A stretch of 14,214 bases of DNA from Verrucomicrobiales bacterium. Lineage in GTDB: Bacteria; Verrucomicrobiota; Verrucomicrobiia; Limisphaerales; UBA9464. How positions within the stretch are numbered: the first letter of the stretch is position 1; the number at the start of each line of letters is the position of its first letter. Made by a program: the position numbers and the translations under genes. The stretch spans positions 1 through 14,214 of the forward strand of contig DLVS01000259.1 of NCBI GenBank assembly GCA_003445095.1, in the 5' to 3' direction. The notes under the pieces were generated by a model. That model had not been told where the DNA came from. It did no database searches and saw only the letters and a program-made list of their open reading frames with translations. This document shows, piece by piece, positions 7,733 to 14,214 of the stretch.

Positions 7733-9487
7733 ATGAAACGAAAATTTCTTTTACGCCTGATCCTGATGACGGCGACCGGTATGGGACTCGTCGCCTCACC
7801 GCTGGGAAGTGCTTTTACGTATCAAGGCCGCTTGCACGATGGTGGCGTGCCTGCGGCCGGCAGGTACGACCTGCGATTCAAACTTTATGACGCCGAGGGT
7901 GGAGGTGCCTTGGTCGGGGCGGCGGTGGAGGCGACGGCGGTTCAAGTCGAGGACGGTGTCTTTACGGCGGTCCTCGACTTCGGTGCCGGTGCGTTTGACG
8001 GCCAAGCTCGGTGGGTTGAGGTGTCGGTCCGCCGGGCCGGCGTAGGCGACTTCATCGCGCTCGCGCCTCGGCGGGGCCTGACCGCGGCGCCCTATGCCCT
8101 TTACGCGCTCACACCGGCTGGGCCGGCGGGTCCCCGAGGCGCCACTGGGGCAAGAGGTCCAGTGGGACTAACCGGAGCCAAGGGCGACAAGGGTGACGCG
8201 GGACCAGTCGGGCCTGTCGGCCCCAAAGGAGATCCTGGAGCTGCCGGACCTCGCGGTGCTACCGGTCCGGTTGGCCCGGTCGGGCCCACGGGAGCGAAAG
8301 GCGACCCGGGTGTGGCGGGACCACGAGGCGCGACGGGAGCGAGAGGTGCGACTGGGCCGCCAGGCCCGACTGGGTCGCCGGGCGAACGGGGACCTGCGGG
8401 ACCTGCAGGCCCAACCGGCCCCACCGGGCCACGGGGTGCTACCGGTCCTCAGGGGCCAGCAGGATCAGCCGACGCCTGGAGTCGGACGGGTAATGCCGGA
8501 ACGACCGAAGCGAATTTCATCGGTACCACGGACAATCAACCGCTCGACATCCGCGTGAACAATCAGTCGTCGATTCACGTGCAAAGCGACGGCCGCGTTG
8601 GATTCGGCACCACGGCGCTCGATGAGAACGCGCTGGTTCAGTTCAACCTGCCCTCTAGCGTCTCGGTCCCACATGTGCGCATCAAATCGCCGCTTGGAAA
8701 CGCTGGCTTTGGCCTCGAGTTCGTTAACCCCGACGAGAACTGGTATCTGGGGCCAAACATCGGCAATTGGGCCGACGATCGCTTTACCATCCTCGCGGAT
8801 AGCAGCAACAAGGGATTGATCGTGGCCGCCAACGGCAATGTGGCGATCGATTCCGTCTCCGCCGCTTCACCCTTCGCTACTCTGACTGTAGATGGCACCA
8901 TCGGTTTCCCCACGGTCGCGAGCCCCATGATGTACATCTATCCTTCGGGCACCGCGAATGCGCAGAAACCGGTCATCGTTCATTCCCCCGGATTCGAGGG
9001 GTATGGGATGTTCTATCGCGATAACGGTGATCGGTTTGAGTTTAAGTCCACACCGGAGGATACCACTCCGTCGCTAGTGGTTGACCTCGACAGCAACTGG
9101 GTCGCCATCGCAACCGACACGCCGAAGCCGGGGTACGAGCTATCGGTCAACGGCCAAATTGTGTGCGAAGACCTGCTGATCCAAGATTCCGCCGACTGGC
9201 CCGACTACGTGTTCAATCCTGGCTACGCACTTAAATCGCTAGGAGAGGTGGAAGCCCATATTCGTCAAAACGGCCGCCTTCCCGGTGTGCCTGCTGCCGC
9301 CGAAGTGGAGCGCGACGGCATTCGAGTCGCTGAAATGCAGCGGCGGATGATGGAAAAGATTGAGGAACTGACCTTGTACGTCATCGACCAAAACAAACGC
9401 CTGGCGGCTCAGGAAAAGCGCATCACCGAGCTGCAGAAGGTCTTGTCGCGATCAGCGGGGCCCCAGAGTAACGAGGCCACTGAGTGA
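7733..9487 (+). CDS. Collagen-like surface protein with tail-fibre-like C-terminal domain
   Basis: The product has 584 residues. A signal peptide covers about 1-27 ([18 protein letters not shown], then GSA). Next is a conserved N-terminal beta module (about 28-126: [33 protein letters not shown]), which I know as a common leader of exported PVC-group proteins. Then come 39 uninterrupted Gly-X-Y triplets (130-246), which should form a trimeric collagen-like stalk. A beta-rich region (about 250-485) follows, and the protein ends with a segment beginning [19 protein letters not shown] (about 489) and a terminal coiled coil (about 530-575, [20 protein letters not shown]). This end resembles the tail-fibre or S74-adjacent module of Bacteroidota surface proteins, without an obvious S74 autoprotease. 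The frame stays open upstream to 7472, across the lipoprotein gene, but the ATG at 7733 sits directly before the signal peptide. The protein probably forms a trimeric fibre on the cell surface. Confidence 0.9.
   Translation: MKRKFLLRLILMTATGMGLVASPLGSAFTYQGRLHDGGVPAAGRYDLRFKLYDAEGGGALVGAAVEATAVQVEDGVFTAVLDFGAGAFDGQARWVEVSVRRAGVGDFIALAPRRGLTAAPYALYALTPAGPAGPRGATGARGPVGLTGAKGDKGDAGPVGPVGPKGDPGAAGPRGATGPVGPVGPTGAKGDPGVAGPRGATGARGATGPPGPTGSPGERGPAGPAGPTGPTGPRGATGPQGPAGSADAWSRTGNAGTTEANFIGTTDNQPLDIRVNNQSSIHVQSDGRVGFGTTALDENALVQFNLPSSVSVPHVRIKSPLGNAGFGLEFVNPDENWYLGPNIGNWADDRFTILADSSNKGLIVAANGNVAIDSVSAASPFATLTVDGTIGFPTVASPMMYIYPSGTANAQKPVIVHSPGFEGYGMFYRDNGDRFEFKSTPEDTTPSLVVDLDSNWVAIATDTPKPGYELSVNGQIVCEDLLIQDSADWPDYVFNPGYALKSLGEVEAHIRQNGRLPGVPAAAEVERDGIRVAEMQRRMMEKIEELTLYVIDQNKRLAAQEKRITELQKVLSRSAGPQSNEATE
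8120..8470 (+). repeat. Collagen Gly-X-Y repeat tract (39 triplets)
   Basis: This is a nine-base periodic tract with GGN as every third codon, coding residues 130-246 of the collagen-like protein without interruption. Triplets are mainly GPx, GAT, GAK/GDP and GPR, with charged triplets ([12 protein letters not shown]) that may set register and stability. Longer imperfect direct repeats (PRGATG and GAKGDP units) recur, so the tract could change length by slippage or recombination. Confidence 0.9.
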
Positions 9488-9518
9488 TGGTTCGAACGAG
9501 GCTCAGGCGGGCGTCCAC

Positions 9519-9830
9519 TCACCGTGAGTTGGGCGGCCGCGGGAGGAGACGCACAGCGTTGGTAGGCGCGGGGCAGACTTGTTGGCAGACGCGACACCCG
9601 TTGCAGAGATCAGGATCCACCATGGGGAGGCCGGCGTCCCATCGCAAAGCGCCAGGAACCGGGCAGTGGTCCAGACAGACCGAACAACTCGTGGTCAAGG
9701 CGAGACAGTGGCGTCCTGAAATGAGTGCGACGCGGTTGGGATCAGGCTCGGGGATTGGCTTGGGCTTGGGCACGAGGCGCAATCGCCGTCCAAACATTCT
9801 TAACAGATCTCGCCGCGAAACCTCACTCAC
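9519..9830 (-). CDS. Small 2[4Fe-4S] ferredoxin, NapF-like cluster spacing
   Basis: The product has 103 residues with eight cysteines in two groups. The first is C42, C49, C52, C56-Pro (C-x6-C-x2-C-x3-CP, SCSVCLDHCPVPGA). The second is C76, C79, C82, C86-Pro (CNGCRVCQQVCPAP, the regular C-x2-C-x2-C-x3-CP). Both groups should bind a [4Fe-4S] cluster, so this is an electron carrier or an accessory iron-sulfur protein. The widened first spacing and the Arg-rich N-terminus (SRRDLLRMFGRR) recall NapF-type ferredoxins. The twin arginines look like a Tat motif, but no hydrophobic segment follows, so I expect a cytoplasmic protein. Residues 20-32 are a Pro-rich linker. The start is GTG (ATG at residue 12 is an alternative but would drop the RR region). 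The gene stands alone: it converges with the collagen-like gene and diverges from the ABC exporter gene, with no redox enzyme beside it. Confidence 0.85.
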   Translation of the reverse strand: MSEVSRRDLLRMFGRRLRLVPKPKPIPEPDPNRVALISGRHCLALTTSCSVCLDHCPVPGALRWDAGLPMVDPDLCNGCRVCQQVCPAPTNAVRLLPRPPNSR

Positions 9831-9868
9831 GAACCTGAGGGTAGCGGGCGATAATCGCAGCGGCTAGG

Positions 9869-9925
9869 GCGCATCTGTTTACGCCGATGTGCTCCGGACT
9901 GGACGCAAGACCTTTGCTTGCGCCC
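9869..9925 (+). promoter_or_regulatory. Two successive hairpins in the leader of the ABC exporter gene
   Basis: The divergent gap between the ferredoxin and exporter genes contains two inverted repeats. One is GCGCATC (9869-9875) with GATGTGC (9886-9892), seven pairs including one G-T. The second is CGCAAG (9904-9909) with CTTGCG (9917-9922), extended by GG/CC after one mismatch. The second hairpin ends 10 bases before the GTG start at 9936 and would bury an alternative TTG start at 9918. This might be an mRNA leader structure or an operator. Neither hairpin is followed by a T-run, so a terminator is unlikely. The regulatory role is only inferred. Confidence 0.25.
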
Positions 9926-9935
9926 TAATTCCCGC

Positions 9936-11855
9936 GTGAGCCAACCAGAAAAGAGTCCGCCGTCTTCCGCCGCGCCGGAGCCGAAATCACCCGCTGCGAT
10001 TGCCCCACCGGACAAAAAAGCTTCGGCGCCCGGCGGCGGTCTGGCTCCCTTGGTTCGCGAGCTCATTCGTCCCTATCGCACTGGGCTGATCGTCGTCTTC
10101 GCTGCGATGTTGGTGGAGACAGGGATGAGCCTCGCCGCACCTTGGCCGCTCAAAGTCATCCTCGATAACGTGGTGGGGCACCACAAACTTCCCGAGTGGT
10201 TGGCCTGGATCAATGACTTGCCCATCGCCCACGACAAAATGGGCTTGGCCCTAGTCGCGGGGCTGATGGTCGTGCTGATCGCTTTAATCAGCGCGGTCGC
10301 CGGATATATCGCCAACTATTACACCGAGAGCGTCGGTCAATGGGTGGCGAACGATTTGCGCCTCCGCGTGTACCATCATTTGCAACGCCTTTCGTTGAGT
10401 TATTACGATACGCACCAGACGGGCAATCTGCTCAGCACCATTACCGACGACGTCATCACCATTCAAAATTTCGCGTCGTCGGCCACGCTCGGCATCCTGA
10501 TCGATCTGCTGACCATCGTCGGAATGCTAGGATTGATGTTTTGGCTGGACTGGGATTTTGCGCTGATCGCGGTGGGCGTGACGCCGTTCCTGTTGCTGTT
10601 CGTCTCGCGCTTCAAGAAGGCGGTGAAGAAGGCGACCCACGAAGTTCGGCATCGGCAAAGCGACATCGTGGCGGTGGTTCAGCAAGGACTGGGTTCGATG
10701 CGGACTGTTGAGGCGTTTGGCCGCGAACAGCTCGAAGAGACACGCCTAGGAGAAGCCAGCCATGCCACGGTTGAGGCGGCGCTGAAAGCGCGCCGGGTGA
10801 AATCATTGTTGTCACCGGTGGTCAATCTCACCGTCGCGATTTGCACGGCCATCGTCCTGTGGCGCGGCGCAGCTTTAATTCTCAGCGGGGCAATGACCAT
10901 TGGCGCCTTGACCGTGTTTTTGGCGTATCTGAGTAAGTTCTTCAAGCCGGTCCAAGACCTGGCCAAGATGACGAACACGATCGCCCAGGCCTCGGTTGGG
11001 TTAGACCGCATCCGCGCCATCTTAAACACCGAAGTGGTGATCCCCGAAAAACCGAACGCGACGGATCCGGGGACGGTTCAGGGCAAAATCGTCCTAGAAC
11101 ACATCGCGTTTGCCTACGATCCCGAGTCTCCGGTGTTGCGTGATGTCAATTTGACGGTCGAGCCGGGACAGCGCGTAGGGATCGTTGGCCCGACGGGCGG
11201 CGGCAAATCCACGGTCGTCAGCCTCATTCCACGATTTTATGACCCGACGTCGGGGCGTGTTTCGCTCGATGGGATCGACCTTCGCGATTTTAAACTGGCG
11301 GCTCTACGTCGCCAAATTGGGTACGTGTTGCAAGACACCGTGTTGTTCCGGGGCACCGTGCGAGAAAACATCGCTTATGGCCGACCGGGGGCGACGAACG
11401 AAGAAATCGAGAAGGCGGCGCAACTCGCCAATGCCGACGAATTCATTGCCAAGATGCCTCACGGCTATGACACGCTTGTGGGCGAACGAGGCTCCACTCT
11501 GTCGGGCGGTCAACGACAACGAATTGGAATCGCCCGTGCCATCGTTCGCAATTCCCCCATCCTGTTGCTTGACGAACCGACGGCGGCGTTGGACACGGAG
11601 TCGGAGAAGCTCGTCATGGAGGCGCTCGAACGCCTGATGAAAGGGCGCACCGTCATTACCATTGCGCATCGGCTGAGTACGATTCGCGACGCCGACAAAA
11701 TCGTGGTCCTCAAGGACGGTGTCGTCGCCGAAGAAGGCACGCATGACCAGTTATTGGCACGCAATGGGGTCTATGCTGAATTGTATCACATTCAATCAGG
11801 GACCGGAGACGCCGCGGCCGCCCCAGCCGCGGCGGCGTCACCGTCGCCCGCCTGA
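9936..11855 (+). CDS. ABC exporter half-transporter (fused membrane and ATPase domains, MsbA/ABCB type)
   Basis: The product has 639 residues. A Pro/Ala-rich cytoplasmic tail (1-35) precedes six predicted membrane helices (about 45-340; clear hydrophobic spans include LIVVFAAMLVETGMSLAA, LALVAGLMVVLIALISAVAG and FALIAVGVTPFLLLFVS). The nucleotide-binding domain begins near 385. Walker A is GPTGGGKST (418-426), the Q-loop glutamine is at 466 (YVLQDTVLF), the signature is LSGGQ (522-526), Walker B is ILLLDE (542-547), and the H-loop histidine is at 578 (IAHRLST). All catalytic residues are present, so the protein should work as a homodimeric ATP-driven exporter. The substrate (lipid, peptide or drug) cannot be told from sequence. 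The C-terminus is an Ala/Pro tail. GTG at 9936 is preferred over the in-frame TTG at 9918, which lies inside a hairpin, but neither has a good ribosome binding site. No accessory membrane-fusion gene is adjacent. Confidence 0.95.
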   Translation: MSQPEKSPPSSAAPEPKSPAAIAPPDKKASAPGGGLAPLVRELIRPYRTGLIVVFAAMLVETGMSLAAPWPLKVILDNVVGHHKLPEWLAWINDLPIAHDKMGLALVAGLMVVLIALISAVAGYIANYYTESVGQWVANDLRLRVYHHLQRLSLSYYDTHQTGNLLSTITDDVITIQNFASSATLGILIDLLTIVGMLGLMFWLDWDFALIAVGVTPFLLLFVSRFKKAVKKATHEVRHRQSDIVAVVQQGLGSMRTVEAFGREQLEETRLGEASHATVEAALKARRVKSLLSPVVNLTVAICTAIVLWRGAALILSGAMTIGALTVFLAYLSKFFKPVQDLAKMTNTIAQASVGLDRIRAILNTEVVIPEKPNATDPGTVQGKIVLEHIAFAYDPESPVLRDVNLTVEPGQRVGIVGPTGGGKSTVVSLIPRFYDPTSGRVSLDGIDLRDFKLAALRRQIGYVLQDTVLFRGTVRENIAYGRPGATNEEIEKAAQLANADEFIAKMPHGYDTLVGERGSTLSGGQRQRIGIARAIVRNSPILLLDEPTAALDTESEKLVMEALERLMKGRTVITIAHRLSTIRDADKIVVLKDGVVAEEGTHDQLLARNGVYAELYHIQSGTGDAAAAPAAAASPSPA

Positions 11856-11920
11856 ATCCCTTTCAATCCTAAGCCGAGTCCGCTCAATTCGTCTTGTCTA
11901 GTCGCGCTCTCATCGCGTGC

Positions 11921-12026
11921 GGAGCGCGGGATTTATCCCGCAGGAACGTCGAAACGAGCCCACGCCGCGAGACTTCCCACGCTTCATTCGCGAAACACGT
12001 TCCTGCGGACTGAAGTCCGCGCTTCC
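11921..12026. repeat. REP-like intergenic element: inverted pair of hairpin-bearing arms
   Basis: Arm 1 (11921-11949) and arm 2 (11997-12026) are near-perfect inverted copies separated by 47 bases. Their inner ends match exactly (AGGAACGT at 11942-11949, ACGTTCCT at 11997-12004), and their outer ends are GGAGC and GCTTCC. Each arm also holds its own 16-base palindrome: GCGGGATTTATCCCGC (11926-11941) and GCGGACTGAAGTCCGC (12005-12020). The two palindromes differ in sequence but each remains fully paired, so structure rather than sequence appears to be kept. This is the plan of REP/BIME-type elements, which are often mobilised by RAYT transposases. It lies between the ABC exporter and the COG0523 gene, where it could also act as an mRNA 3' stabiliser. 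No T-run follows, so a simple terminator is unlikely. Confidence 0.7.
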
Positions 12027-12088
12027 ACTGGATTCGACCTCGGCCAGTTTGCCTCTCGCGCTGACCTCGACTATTCCTGCTCGACGCT

Positions 12089-13576
12089 ATGGCTGCTTCT
12101 GACCCTCGTATTCCCGTCACTGTGCTCACCGGGTTTCTCGGTGCGGGCAAGACCACCCTCCTCAATCACCTCCTCACGGCGGAACACGGGAAACGGATCG
12201 CGGTCATCGAGAATGAGTTTGGGGAAATCGGGATCGACAATGCGCTCGTGATCAACGCGGACGAGGAGATCTTCGAAATGAACAACGGATGCATTTGCTG
12301 CACCGTGCGGGGAGATCTCATCCGCATCCTCGGCCAACTCCTCAAGCGGCGCGATAAGTTCGACTACATTCTGGTAGAAACCACCGGCCTCGCTGATCCA
12401 GGTCCGGTAGCCCAAACCTTCTTCAGCGACGAGGAGATGAAGAAGGCATTTCGGTTGGATGGCATCGTTACCCTGGTCGACGCCAAACACATTGGGTTGC
12501 ACCTGGGAGATGCTCCAGAGGCGCTGGAACAAATCGCTTTTGCGGACCGTATTCTGCTGAACAAAACCGATCTCGTTTCTGGCTCCGAAGTGGATGCGTT
12601 GGAAAACCAACTCCGCGAGATTAATCGAGTCGCGCAGATTCACCGCACGACCCAAGCAAACCTCCGCGCGGACCAGGTCCTCAATATCCACGCCTTCGAC
12701 CTGGATCAAAAGCTCACACTCGACGGGGATTTCTTAGCCGAGGAACGGCCCTTCGAATGGAGCGGTGCCTATCGCTTCGACGCGGGTGAACACCGTCTAG
12801 TCCTGGAACCCGGACCGGGTCCGGTGATGGGGGTGGTGCTTTTGCCGCTCAATGCTCGCAAGGAAGCGCCGGCGGTCCCCGCTGGGCATGATCACGAGCA
12901 TGCGCATGGGCACGAGCACACACACGATCACGATCACGACCACGACCACGACCATGAGCATTCCGATGGTGAGGGCGGCCACTGTCACGGAGGTCAGCAC
13001 GACGCTCTGCATCACGCCGAAGAGCTAGCGACGAATCTCTTTAGTCACCCGGCGAGTTCGGTCCGCCCGGGCGGGGACCTGCGTCCCGCCGCCAAACTCT
13101 ACAAACTGGTTCTCGGCCAAGATGCGGCGTCTTATCGGATTCACATTCCCGCGACTGGACACTACGCCTTGTTCACTCAGCATGGCTTGGATGAATTTTC
13201 CGGGCGGATCGAGCGCGACGGAAAGCGTCTCGAGCCAGAACACGTTCATGAACATGGGGGACATGAGCACACCCACGATCAAACCGTCACGAGTGTCGGC
13301 TTCGAAGAACGACAGGAACTCGATGCCAAGCGGCTCAACGCTTGGTTGAGCGAACTTCTGCAAACCAAGGGCCAGGACATCTTCCGAATGAAGGGCATCC
13401 TCAACTTGAAGGGGTCGGTTAACCGATTTGTCTTCCAAGGTGTCCATATGCTGTTTGAGGGAAAAGCCGACCGACCCTGGAAAGAAGGCGAAGAGCGTAA
13501 AAGTCAGTTGGTGTTCATCGGGCGGAATCTGGATCGGGCGGCATTGCTCGCAGGATTTCGTCGTTGCTTGGCGTAA
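12089..13576 (+). CDS. COG0523/CobW-family metallochaperone GTPase with His-rich insertion
   Basis: The product has 495 residues, longer than the usual 300-400. The G domain (about 1-205) has Walker A GFLGAGKT (15-22), the family's metal-binding CxCC (GCICC, cysteines 68, 70 and 71), the ETTG switch (97-100) and NKTD guanine specificity (158-161). The CobW C-terminal domain spans about 400-490 ([28 protein letters not shown]). Between them is an insertion of about 180 residues. It has a beta-rich part ([20 protein letters not shown], near 223), a 25-residue array with His at every second position (267-291), an HCH and further His to about 310, a second beta segment ([18 protein letters not shown]), and a second His cluster (385-396). 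The family inserts metal ions (Zn, Co or Ni) into clients using GTP. The His arrays suggest metal storage or delivery, and Zn is my guess. No cobalamin genes or Zur-like operator were seen nearby. A WD40 gene follows on the same strand. Confidence 0.93.
   Translation: MAASDPRIPVTVLTGFLGAGKTTLLNHLLTAEHGKRIAVIENEFGEIGIDNALVINADEEIFEMNNGCICCTVRGDLIRILGQLLKRRDKFDYILVETTGLADPGPVAQTFFSDEEMKKAFRLDGIVTLVDAKHIGLHLGDAPEALEQIAFADRILLNKTDLVSGSEVDALENQLREINRVAQIHRTTQANLRADQVLNIHAFDLDQKLTLDGDFLAEERPFEWSGAYRFDAGEHRLVLEPGPGPVMGVVLLPLNARKEAPAVPAGHDHEHAHGHEHTHDHDHDHDHDHEHSDGEGGHCHGGQHDALHHAEELATNLFSHPASSVRPGGDLRPAAKLYKLVLGQDAASYRIHIPATGHYALFTQHGLDEFSGRIERDGKRLEPEHVHEHGGHEHTHDQTVTSVGFEERQELDAKRLNAWLSELLQTKGQDIFRMKGILNLKGSVNRFVFQGVHMLFEGKADRPWKEGEERKSQLVFIGRNLDRAALLAGFRRCLA
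12887..12961 (+). repeat. Histidine-alternating codon repeat in the GTPase gene
   Basis: Thirteen His codons alternate with mostly Asp and Glu codons over residues 267-291. The middle is a run of near-identical six-base units (CAC-GAT or CAC-GAC, about 12926-12952). The run could expand or shrink by slippage without shifting the frame. The encoded (H-D/E)n segment is a probable divalent-metal binding loop. Confidence 0.85.
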
Positions 13577-13773
13577 ACGGAAAATATCGGTGTGATCGCG
13601 TGAAGCCGCGAAAAGCCAGAGGATCTTTAGTGGAAATAACGACCCACCGTTCGCTGACTCCAAGAAGCTCACCCGATCTTTCCTTCGCGCCTTCATGTGC
13701 GATCCAAACACCTTGGGTGTGACGAGGTGTCGCTACCTTCCCGGCGACCACTTCTCCGCTTAGTTTTGTTCCC

Positions 13774-14214
13774 ATGAACCGCAGCCCCATTTCCGAATGC
13801 CCGCTCGATTGGTCGGCGTCCATTGCCGATTACGTTGCCTCGGTAAGCTGGGCGGCGGATGGCCGATTACTGCTGACGAGCGGAAGCGCCGGTCCGTTGA
13901 CGCTGTGGACTTGTAACGGCGCCAAGGTCGAAGGGTGGCTGGGGCATTCGGGCGGCACCTTTAACGCGGTATTTTCGCCCACGACCAACCGCATCGCGAG
14001 CACCGGGCAGGACGGGGCAGCGCGCCTTTGGGATCCGGGAAACCCTAACCCGGTCGTCTCCGTCGAAGCGGGCGCTGAGTGGGTCGAACAACTCGCCTGG
14101 GCACCCGATGGTTCGGCGTTCGCCACGGGAGCGGGTCGGCAAGTCGCCGTCTGGGCGCCCGACGGGACCCTCCGGTGGCGTTTTCCGGCGCTCCCCAGCA
14201 CCGCAACCGCACTC
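13774..14214 (+). CDS. WD40-repeat beta-propeller protein, N-terminal part (3' end outside window)
   Basis: The first 147 residues are present and the frame is still open at the edge. Three WD40-type blades can be read. The first is at about 24-46 (VSWAADGRLLLTSG...LTLW), the second at about 62-86 (FNAVFSPTTNRIASTGQDG...RLWD) and the third at about 101-128 (QLAWAPDGSAFATG...VAVWAPDG). Each shows the SPDG-like turn, a tetrad-like strand and a terminal W or WD. There is no signal peptide, so it is probably a cytoplasmic interaction platform. It lies 197 bases downstream of the His-rich COG0523 GTPase on the same strand. WD40 genes next to COG0523 genes are, to my recollection, a recurrent bacterial pairing, so a role as scaffold or client in metal handling is possible but not shown. 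The ATG at 13774 is the first in frame and has no clear ribosome binding site. Confidence 0.88.
   Translation, partial: MNRSPISECPLDWSASIADYVASVSWAADGRLLLTSGSAGPLTLWTCNGAKVEGWLGHSGGTFNAVFSPTTNRIASTGQDGAARLWDPGNPNPVVSVEAGAEWVEQLAWAPDGSAFATGAGRQVAVWAPDGTLRWRFPALPSTATAL

Noticed and set aside
8101..8424. Minus-strand frame reading as a Gly/Pro/Ala repeat protein opposite the collagen tract
   Set aside because: It is a mirror of the GGN-CCN periodicity of the Gly-X-Y codons. It has no signal peptide, no flanking domain and ends with the tract.
12071..12709. Minus-strand open frame (212 codons) opposite the G domain of the GTPase
   Set aside because: The plus strand carries the Walker A, CxCC, ETTG and NKTD motifs. 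The antisense frame has no independent support.
13025..13711. Long minus-strand open frame (228 codons) under the 3' part of the GTPase gene
   Set aside because: The plus strand codes a clear CobW C-terminal domain here. The antisense product shows no recognisable domain, and long antisense frames are common in GC-rich coding DNA.

Overview
The window looks like a chromosomal piece from a GC-rich member of the PVC group, most likely a Verrucomicrobiota species. That is an inference from gene content. It carries a very large exported PA14/Ig/lamin-tail-domain protein, a PEP-CTERM-like sorting signal, a collagen-like protein opening with the FTYQGRL-type module common in Verrucomicrobia and Planctomycetes, and a DUF4331 protein. 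Starts lack clear Shine-Dalgarno sites and several genes use GTG or TTG. No rRNA, tRNA, CRISPR array, insertion sequence or prophage module was seen.

Layout. (1) 1-2729, minus strand: N-terminal part of a giant secreted multidomain protein whose C-terminus lies outside the window. (2) 2730-3606: mostly non-coding, with one small hypothetical gene (3064-3372, minus) and a possible out-of-frame protein remnant beside it. (3) 3607-7227, plus strand: three genes for exported or membrane-anchored proteins in a tight row. They encode a PEP-CTERM-like protein, a DUF4331 protein whose start overlaps the previous stop as ATGA, and a membrane-anchored TPR protein. They probably form one operon. (4) 7252-7599, minus: a small lipoprotein, divergent from (5) 7733-9487, plus: a collagen-like surface protein with a tail-fibre-like C-terminus. 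(6) 9519-9830, minus: a small two-cluster ferredoxin, divergent from (7) 9936-11855, plus: a complete fused ABC exporter half-transporter. (8) 11921-12026: a paired-hairpin, REP-like intergenic element. (9) 12089-13576, plus: a COG0523/CobW-type metallochaperone GTPase with a large His-rich insertion. (10) 13774 to the window edge, plus: the start of a WD40-repeat protein.

How it fits together. The left two thirds are dominated by cell-envelope and secreted proteins. The right third holds an ABC exporter and a likely metal-homeostasis pair (GTPase plus WD40 propeller). I found no complete defence or mobile system. The observations I would follow first are the twin-hairpin element with compensatory stem changes, the ATGA-coupled PEP-CTERM/DUF4331/TPR cluster, and the GTPase whose insertion carries two separate histidine arrays.
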